Below, piece by piece: positions 14,545 through 19,154 of a stretch of DNA of 19,154 nucleotides. Each line of letters begins with the position of its first letter. The stretch's first letter is position 1. Below the pieces are notes generated by a model. It did no database searches and was not told where the DNA came from. It worked only from the letters and a program-made list of their open reading frames with translations. The DNA is from CAVVXX01 sp052389895 (GTDB taxonomy: Bacteria > Pseudomonadota > Alphaproteobacteria > Micropepsales > Micropepsaceae). The translations under genes were made by a program, and so were the position numbers. The stretch covers positions 1 through 19,154 of the forward strand of contig JBQTHM010000012.1 of the NCBI GenBank assembly GCA_052389895.1. The letters are read 5' to 3'.

Positions 14545-15435
14545 TCAGTCCACGACGATCCGTGCGTCGTTATGACCAAGCTGCTGAACGTGGACAAGAG
14601 CCGCGCCGGCATCCGAAATACTCGTGAAAGGCCCTAGGCGGACCCGATAAAGCGCATGCCCGTCCTTCATCAGGGCCGATATGCTGGCGCCCAGCTCCTT
14701 GAGCGCGTCCATCGCACGGTTGGCATTGGCAAGCGAGGAAAAGGCGCCCGCCTGCACAAAGAGTGGCGTCGGTGCAATGCGGTGTTCAACCGCTAGCGCT
14801 TTTACGGCCGGCGCCTGCCCGGCAGGAAGGAACGCCACCGCCGGTTCCGTCGCCTGCGCAGGCGCGGGCAATGGGGCGACAACCGACGCATGCACGGGCG
14901 GAACGGGAGCTGCCGCGATTACCGGTGCGGCTTCTGGTTCGCGCTCGGGCCTTTCGACGCCCGGCTTCTGCTTGCCATCGGCGCTGCCCAAGAGCGTCAC
15001 CTGAACATTGGCTAGACCATTGTTCCGGAATCCGAGCATCTCGGCCGCTCGCTCCGAGACATCGATGATGCGGTCGCCGATGAATGGCCCACGGTCGTTC
15101 ACGCGCAGCACGACCGAGCGGCCGTTTTCAACATTGGTGACGCGCACTTGAGTGGGCAGCGGCAGGGTCGGATGTGCGGCCGTTAGCTTGTTGCGGTCGA
15201 AGACTTCGCCGTTTGCGGTCAGCCGCCCGTGGAATTTTGCACCGTACCACGACGCGACGCCGGTCGTGTCATAGTCCGGCTGCTCGCGCGGAACGTAGTT
15301 CGTGCCGTTCACCGTGTAGGGCTGGCCAATCTTATAGGCACCCGCGCGCGGCGAAGCGTATTCGCCGCTGCTTGCGCATGCGGCGGCCAACACGGCCGCG
15401 CCCACGGCGGCGATTCGACGCCAAGCCCCGCCCAT
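14545..15435 (-). CDS. rlpA: RlpA-type septal lytic transglycosylase with SPOR domain
   Basis: Envelope protein of 296 residues that acts on denuded peptidoglycan at the division septum. It starts with a probable lipoprotein signal (AAVLAAAC, Cys20; the lipobox is weak because Ala, not Leu, is at -3). The double-psi beta-barrel domain has GVASWYGAKFHGRLTANGE with the conserved His68, and RVNDRGPFIGDRIIDVS with the probable catalytic Asp113. An Ala/Pro-rich linker (about 150-220) leads to a C-terminal SPOR domain (about 222-296: VQAGAFSSLANANRAMDAL, then YRVRLGPF). ATG 15435 is preceded by GAGGGGAG at good spacing. A stem-loop lies directly upstream of that site. It is the first gene of the leftward housekeeping run. 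Confidence 0.96.
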   Translation of the reverse strand: MGGAWRRIAAVGAAVLAAACASSGEYASPRAGAYKIGQPYTVNGTNYVPREQPDYDTTGVASWYGAKFHGRLTANGEVFDRNKLTAAHPTLPLPTQVRVTNVENGRSVVLRVNDRGPFIGDRIIDVSERAAEMLGFRNNGLANVQVTLLGSADGKQKPGVERPEREPEAAPVIAAAPVPPVHASVVAPLPAPAQATEPAVAFLPAGQAPAVKALAVEHRIAPTPLFVQAGAFSSLANANRAMDALKELGASISALMKDGHALYRVRLGPFTSISDAGAALVHVQQLGHNDARIVVD

Positions 15436-15449
15436 GAGTTCTCCCCTCG

Positions 15450-15480
15450 CGGCCCGAATACGCTAGCCATTTTCGGGCCG
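15450..15480 (-). promoter_or_regulatory. Stem-loop just upstream of the rlpA ribosome binding site
   Basis: CGGCCCGAA (15450-15458) and TTCGGGCCG (15472-15480) form a perfect 9-base-pair stem with a 13-base loop. On the minus strand it ends 14 bases before the rlpA ATG and touches its GAGGGGAG Shine-Dalgarno region. There is no T-run after it, so it is not an intrinsic terminator on this strand. It may control rlpA translation or be a protein site; that is inference. Confidence 0.45.
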
Positions 15481-15627
15481 GACGCTGAATGAGAGGTTAG
15501 TGCAGAAACGAGGGCGCGCTCAACTGTCCGTATCGCGAATGTGCCGCAAAATCTCGGCGGAACAAGGCATTAGCCTGTGTTCGACGCACGCGAGGTGTGC
15601 CGCCAGACGCCCACCTCCAAAGAAAAA

Positions 15628-15652
15628 CGGAGCCCGGACTGGCCGGGCTCCG
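15628..15652 (-). terminator. Intrinsic (Rho-independent) terminator after the zincin-like gene
   Basis: A perfect 10-base-pair GC-rich stem, CGGAGCCCGG (15628-15637) and CCGGGCTCCG (15643-15652), with a 5-base loop. Read on the minus strand it is followed by TTTTTCTTT. It lies 24 bases downstream of the stop of the gene ending at 15677, so it would end that transcript and insulate rlpA from it. Confidence 0.88.
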
Positions 15653-15676
15653 TTCGCCGAATTTATCCATTTCGGA

Positions 15677-16486
15677 TCAGCGATTGCGTTGCGGTCCTTG
15701 GCCAAGGGCCCAGAACACATGGGTAATGACTTTGCGTCCAGGGCCTTCGATGCGTTCGAACACATGGGGGCGTCCGTCGCGCAGGAAACGGATCGGCCGG
15801 CCCCATTCTGCCGGGGTGTCGCCGGGTTCGGAAACCGACGGCATTTGACGGGCGCTGAAAGATGATTCCAAATGGTTGTAGATCAGCAGCAGTTGCTCGT
15901 AGTCGTGTGCGTTGGGATGTTCGTTGCTCGGCGGACCGCTTGGATTACTAGTGTAATCCATACACGTACCGAGGTTGGCGTTATTGAAATTCTCGTCTTG
16001 ATGGTCCAGGCCATAATCATGGGCGATTTCTTGGCACATCACGAGCGCCCGCCAGGCCGGCGTGTTGTAAGTCGCGGTGTTGAAGTAGGTATCGTTCACC
16101 TTTGTCGTCGCCTGCGAAATGTGTCCGCCCGAAAGCCATATGGTGGCGATTCCCAGCCAACCGGTATTGCCGTATTTGGCGCTGCAAGCCTGAATTGTAC
16201 CGGCAACTGCGCGGCAGCTCTTTGCCCTCGTGCTTCCCGGCACCAAAGGCGAATTGATCACAGTCGACTGGTTCCAATCGGCAACCGCTGTAGCGAGGTA
16301 GCTATCCCACGCCGAATCTACATTTTCGCCAACCGGAACGGTCAATTCGGACGTGGTCCGCTTCCAGTGATATGTGCTCCAGGAATGCGAAGCGATTACC
16401 GGTGTTGCCAAGGCGAACAGCGGAGCTACGATGACAGCTCCCAATAACGCGCGCCGCGTTCCCGAAGAGACCAAGACAGGTGTCAT
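15677..16486 (-). CDS. Exported metzincin-like protein with QExxHxxGxxH motif
   Basis: A 269-residue predicted secreted protein; I do not recognise a named family member. A signal peptide is evident (TRRALLGAVIVAPLFALATPVIA, cleavage near residue 33). After SHSWSTYHWKR, the middle holds VMCQEIAHDYGLDHQDE, a metzincin-type motif with Gln152 in place of the first zinc His, then Glu153, His156, Gly159 and His162. LGTCMDYTSNPSG downstream resembles a Met-turn, and HPNAHDYEQLLLIY follows as in M10-type domains. At least four cysteines could form disulfides in the periplasm or outside. ATG 16486 has AAGGAAG at good spacing. A strong terminator follows. From memory, similar proteins with CQE-x-x-H occur elsewhere, so the Gln may be conserved. 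Whether it is an active protease is open. Confidence 0.78.
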   Translation of the reverse strand: MTPVLVSSGTRRALLGAVIVAPLFALATPVIASHSWSTYHWKRTTSELTVPVGENVDSAWDSYLATAVADWNQSTVINSPLVPGSTRAKSCRAVAGTIQACSAKYGNTGWLGIATIWLSGGHISQATTKVNDTYFNTATYNTPAWRALVMCQEIAHDYGLDHQDENFNNANLGTCMDYTSNPSGPPSNEHPNAHDYEQLLLIYNHLESSFSARQMPSVSEPGDTPAEWGRPIRFLRDGRPHVFERIEGPGRKVITHVFWALGQGPQRNR

Positions 16487-16764
16487 GCTCGTTCTTCCTT
16501 TCCTAGACGATAAATCGCAAAAGTTGATGCCGTTACGAGAAAATCAAAGGACGTGGACACCCGCCCCCGTAGCCGTCCCGATTCAGCTGCAATGTTGCCG
16601 CGAAGCTATCACCCAATTCGGAAAGGTCAATCGAGCTGCCGCACAACGGCGGCAAAATGCCTTATTTTCTGGAAATTTTTTGGTCGGCCTTTTCGCAAAT
16701 TGCCAGGCGTTGGCGTCTCCCCCTATAGGGCCTTCACTTTCACTCCCTTTGGCATCCTCCCGTG
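16487..16764. other. Spacer between the secretin and zincin-like genes
   Basis: These 278 bases separate two minus-strand genes. I find no credible gene here. It contains an AT-rich patch (about 16660-16700), a perfect palindrome CCCTATAGGG at 16721-16730, and TTGACC on the minus strand near 16622-16627, which could be a -35 element for the zincin-like gene. No good -10 goes with it. The distance suggests the downstream gene has its own promoter. Confidence 0.35.
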
Positions 16765-18378
16765 TTAGTTGCGTGCCGGTTCCCCTGCGCGTCCGGACCG
16801 GCCCGCTGTGCCAACATGCTCCTCCTGGTGCGGCCGGCCCAAGGCGGCCGCCGCATCGTCATCGAGAACCTCAAACCGGCGGTGACGGACGATGTGGGGC
16901 GTAATGACGATGTAAAGCTCAGTCTTTGTATCGCTGTCTTGTTCCAAGCTGAACAAGTCACCGATGAGCGGAATATCTCCCAGCAGCGGAATCTTGGATT
17001 CCTTTTTGATGGCGCTTTCCAGGGTGAGACCGCCAATGACAAACGTTTCGCCATCGCGAACCGTCGCCGAGGTCTCAGCCTCGCGCTGACTGATCGTCGG
17101 ATAGCCCTGAGAAAAACCTGTCACGCTCGAAACGACACAATAAACGTGCGATGTAACAAACCCGTCCTCACTTACGCGGGGCGCAATTTGGAGCGTCACT
17201 CCTACATTCACATATTGCACTTGTTCTGACACGGCGTTCACACCGGACAACGCGATTGCGGTAAGGATGGGAAGCGCGTCGCCGGTGATAATCTTGGCGG
17301 TGGAACCGCTTTGGGCGGCAATGCGCGGCTTTGAAACAATTCGGCCTTCGCCGGACTGCACCTGCGCATAAATTGCAGCTTGCAGCGCCGCGCTCGCGAT
17401 TGGATCCGTACCGAATCCGAATGGGTTAAACTGACCGGCCTGCAGTGTCCCGACCGCAAGCTGACCGCTGGAATTGGCAAAATCCGTCCCGATATTGCGC
17501 GCGCCGGTCTCGGTCAGTTCGACGAATTGAGTTTCGAGTATCACGCTATCTACGGGTACATCTATCAGCGCGATCTGCTCCTTGATGCGCGCAATGTATT
17601 GGGGCGTTCCCCGAATCCAAATCGCATTGAGGCGCCGGTCGATAGCCATATTGCTGTCGACGGCCTGACCAAGCGGCAGCTCTTCTTGTTCTTGCGGCGG
17701 GGGTGTGTAAGTCGTGCCAGTCGCGCTCGGCAGACCGAAGCCCGGTTCGCGCCGGATGAAGACATTGTTCGGTCGTATCGTAACGCCCGCGGTCAGCAGA
17801 CCAACGACTTCGCTGACATCCGCGTATTTGAGCATCACGAGCTCAAATCCCTCGCTGCGCGAGGCCGCCACTGCAGCCGCCAGAGTACGCGGTGCCGCAG
17901 CAGAATCGGAGCCGGCATCTCGTGATTTGCGCGTACCGGCGTACGCCTCACGTCCGGTGAGCTTCCGAACCGTCACGAGCAACTGCCTCTCGCCGCTCGG
18001 CGAGGCAAAGACCGCCGCGGGAAGAACAGTATTGAAGAGAACGGTTAGTTCGCCGCTCGTCTGCTGGAACTCGATAGAGCGGACCAGCCCCTTCATGGGC
18101 GACTGCGAGACCGCGCCCTGCCCGCGGCCGGTGTTGGCAAGGCTGAGCGCAGGCTGGACTGGGTCGCTCGAGATCATTGAGAAGCTGCCGGTTTTGGGGG
18201 CGAAGCTGAGCAGGAAGATGCTCTGGTCGGTTCCCTCGGCGACCAGAGTGATCGTGACGAGCGACGTGGCGGTCTGCGCACGCGATTGTGCGAACGCGCT
18301 GCTCGAAGCCGCCAGCACCGCAACGACCAAGCTCATCAAAATTCGAATGAAGTATTCACAGGTTAATGTACTGGGCAC
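16765..18378 (-). CDS. Secretin (GspD/PilQ/MshL family), outer-membrane secretion pore
   Basis: Forms a multimeric outer-membrane channel in type II secretion, type IV pilus or related systems. It has 537 residues from GTG 18378. A signal peptide (FIRILMSLVVAVLAASSSAFAQ) is followed by an N-terminal domain, a secretin N-type domain (ELVMLKYADVSEVVGLL, LNAIWIRGTPQYIARIKEQI, then a PVDSVILETQFVELTE strand) and the secretin barrel domain. The last has RIVSKPRIAAQSGSTAKI, VGVTLQIAPRV, SATVRDGETFVIGGL and the signature KIPLLGDIPLIGDLFS, then TELYIVITPHIV. A charged tail of 40 residues follows. The frame is open to TTG 18414, and ATG 18336 is another start; GTG 18378 gives the most normal signal peptide. 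No ATPase, inner-membrane or pilin gene is beside it. The zincin-like gene lies 278 bases downstream on the same strand. Confidence 0.9.
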   Translation of the reverse strand: MPSTLTCEYFIRILMSLVVAVLAASSSAFAQSRAQTATSLVTITLVAEGTDQSIFLLSFAPKTGSFSMISSDPVQPALSLANTGRGQGAVSQSPMKGLVRSIEFQQTSGELTVLFNTVLPAAVFASPSGERQLLVTVRKLTGREAYAGTRKSRDAGSDSAAAPRTLAAAVAASRSEGFELVMLKYADVSEVVGLLTAGVTIRPNNVFIRREPGFGLPSATGTTYTPPPQEQEELPLGQAVDSNMAIDRRLNAIWIRGTPQYIARIKEQIALIDVPVDSVILETQFVELTETGARNIGTDFANSSGQLAVGTLQAGQFNPFGFGTDPIASAALQAAIYAQVQSGEGRIVSKPRIAAQSGSTAKIITGDALPILTAIALSGVNAVSEQVQYVNVGVTLQIAPRVSEDGFVTSHVYCVVSSVTGFSQGYPTISQREAETSATVRDGETFVIGGLTLESAIKKESKIPLLGDIPLIGDLFSLEQDSDTKTELYIVITPHIVRHRRFEVLDDDAAAALGRPHQEEHVGTAGRSGRAGEPARN

Positions 18379-18414
18379 CCCGTTCCCGTCCCCGATTGCG
18401 CTAGCACCGAACAA

Positions 18415-18887
18415 TAGCCCATACGAATCATTCTACATAGCCACGGGCGAACAACACAGGCGGGGATAATCCAGTCGTCCACCGTAATCAATTTACCTTG
18501 CGCGGTCGCCAAAAACGGGCCAGTCGTGCTTGCCGACCGAACTCAGTCGCACCGAGAAGGGGCGCACTATGCGCAAAGCACTGGGGACGAGCGATGTAAA
18601 CTTTCCGCGCGATACATCGCTCGTGCCCCTCGCGGTTCACGTGGATCGGAATGTAGTCGGCATCAGCCACCCCTTGAGGAGGGCATTATCCCGGTCGCTC
18701 GGGGACAATCTGCCATCACCAGTAGGATCCGCAGACAGGGGAGGCCGTCCAGAGGATTCCGATGCGCTTCGGCACTGCTGACGCAACGGGCGCAAACGTG
18801 TAGAAAGCGCGCTTCCTTCGGTGGCCGCTTTCGTGACTTGTGGCATTCTGCGAATGTTTTTGTTCATAACCGATTGAAGTAATTGAT
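18415..18887. other. Gene-free interval between secretin and tRNA-Ser, rich in inverted repeats
   Basis: About 470 bases with no credible protein gene: open frames here are short and of biased composition. It should contain the secretin promoter (minus strand) and the tRNA promoter (plus strand). A -35-like TTGATT on the minus strand (18488-18493) is the only element I noticed, and it has no good -10. Three inverted repeats lie within 18503-18629 (separate entry). The remaining part, 18630-18887, shows nothing I can name. Confidence 0.5.
18503..18629. other. Cluster of three stem-loops, one with 16 base pairs
   Basis: Three inverted repeats occur in series. CGGTCG (18503-18508) pairs with CGACCG (18534-18539). 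GCGCA (18562-18566) pairs with TGCGC (18570-18574). GGGGACGAGCGATGTA (18583-18598) pairs with TACATCGCTCGTGCCCC (18613-18629), giving 16 base pairs with one bulged G and a 14-base loop. No T-run follows on either strand, so the large one is not a standard terminator. It could be an unannotated structured RNA, an operator dyad or a mobile-element remnant. Confidence 0.45.
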
Positions 18888-18977
18888 GGATGGGTGGCCG
18901 AGCGGTTGAAGGCACCGGTCTTGAAAACCGGCAGACCCGCAAGGGTCTCGTGAGTTCGAATCTCACCCCATCCGCCA
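18888..18977 (+). tRNA. tRNA-Ser (anticodon TGA)
   Basis: A 90-base tRNA folds completely. The acceptor stem GGATGGG pairs with CCCATCC, followed by discriminator G and an encoded CCA (18975-18977). The D-loop region reads GGCCGAGCGGTTGAAGGC. The anticodon stem is CCGGT/ACCGG with loop CTTGAAA, giving anticodon TGA at 18922-18924. A long variable arm (AGACCCGCAAGGGTCT) is diagnostic for class II tRNA-Ser. The T-arm carries GTTCGAATC. It decodes UCA and other UCN serine codons. Confidence 0.98.
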
Positions 18978-19154
18978 TGCCCGTGCAGCGATTTTGAGCA
19001 AGACGGGGCAACGACTCGCGCTCCCAACTCTGTTTGATTCATGTCAATCGGCGCCAACACCCTGCCGTGGCATCGTCTCTTTCATGGCAAGCACGGTTGG
19101 CGTCAGGGCTGGGGACGCGACAGACTTGTGGCTGGGGCGCGTTGCCCCTCGCTA
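18978..19154. other. Sequence after tRNA-Ser to the window end
   Basis: These 177 bases hold no recognisable gene. An imperfect dyad, TGCCCGT (18978-18984) and ACGGGGCA (about 19003-19010), follows the tRNA but has no T-run. A plus-strand frame opens at ATG 19084 and runs off the window, too short to judge. Confidence 0.3.

Noticed and set aside
16721..16730. Perfect palindrome CCCTATAGGG after the secretin gene
   Set aside because: A 10-base palindrome alone is expected by chance about this often and has no supporting context.
16374..16904. Plus-strand open frame spanning the gap between the zincin-like and secretin genes
   Set aside because: It is antisense to both genes at its ends and shows no domain or signal.
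18530..18781. Plus-strand frame of 83 codons covering the large stem-loop
   Set aside because: No recognisable motif and no good ribosome site; the inverted repeat explains the sequence better.
18978..19010. Imperfect dyad after tRNA-Ser considered as a terminator
   Set aside because: The stem is interrupted, the loop is about 18 bases long and no T-run follows.

Overview
This window is about 60% GC by eye. It looks like a chromosomal piece of an alphaproteobacterium, probably near the Hyphomicrobiales/Rhodospirillales-type lineages. The main reason is gene order: ntrY-ntrX-dat-hfq-hflX with mazG next to it, and rlpA-dacA-tmk-holB-tatD-MBL, are two blocks typical of that class. The species cannot be named from the sequence alone.

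Region 1 (1-5724, + strand) is a compact block. It holds the 3' part of the NtrY sensor kinase, the NtrX response regulator, a class IV PLP aminotransferase (D-amino-acid transaminase type), Hfq and the ribosome-associated GTPase HflX. The first three genes overlap or touch, hfq has a 98-base leader, and hflX follows hfq by 13 bases. The trkA gene usually found between ntrX and dat is absent. MazG (5725-6519, - strand) converges on hflX with no bases between them. Its leader at 6532-6606 can fold into an outer stem enclosing smaller hairpins.

Region 2 (about 6600-10060) is accessory in character. It has a TonB-dependent siderophore receptor (- strand) with a Fur-like 15-base dyad just upstream. 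Facing away from it are a small P-loop nucleotide kinase-like protein, whose Walker A lysine is replaced by valine, and a small three-helix membrane protein of the CBU_0592-like type.

Region 3 (10085-15435, - strand, transcribed right to left) is a tightly coupled housekeeping block: rlpA, dacA, tmk, holB, tatD and a PhnP-like metallo-hydrolase. From dacA onward the genes are separated by 1 base or overlap by 4-14. The block links septal and peptidoglycan maturation with dTMP and DNA synthesis. The metG gene often found between holB and tatD is not here.

Region 4 (15436-18414, - strand) holds two genes that belong to neither block. One is a secretin (outer-membrane secretion pore) with no other secretion genes around it. 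Downstream is an exported zincin-like protein whose zinc motif reads QExxHxxGxxH instead of HExxHxxGxxH, followed by a strong intrinsic terminator. This pair is the best candidate for something poorly described.

Region 5 (18415-19154) has a gene-free stretch rich in inverted repeats, including a 16-base-pair stem-loop. It is followed by tRNA-Ser(TGA) on the + strand and 177 bases with no recognisable feature. No CRISPR array, insertion sequence or phage gene was seen.
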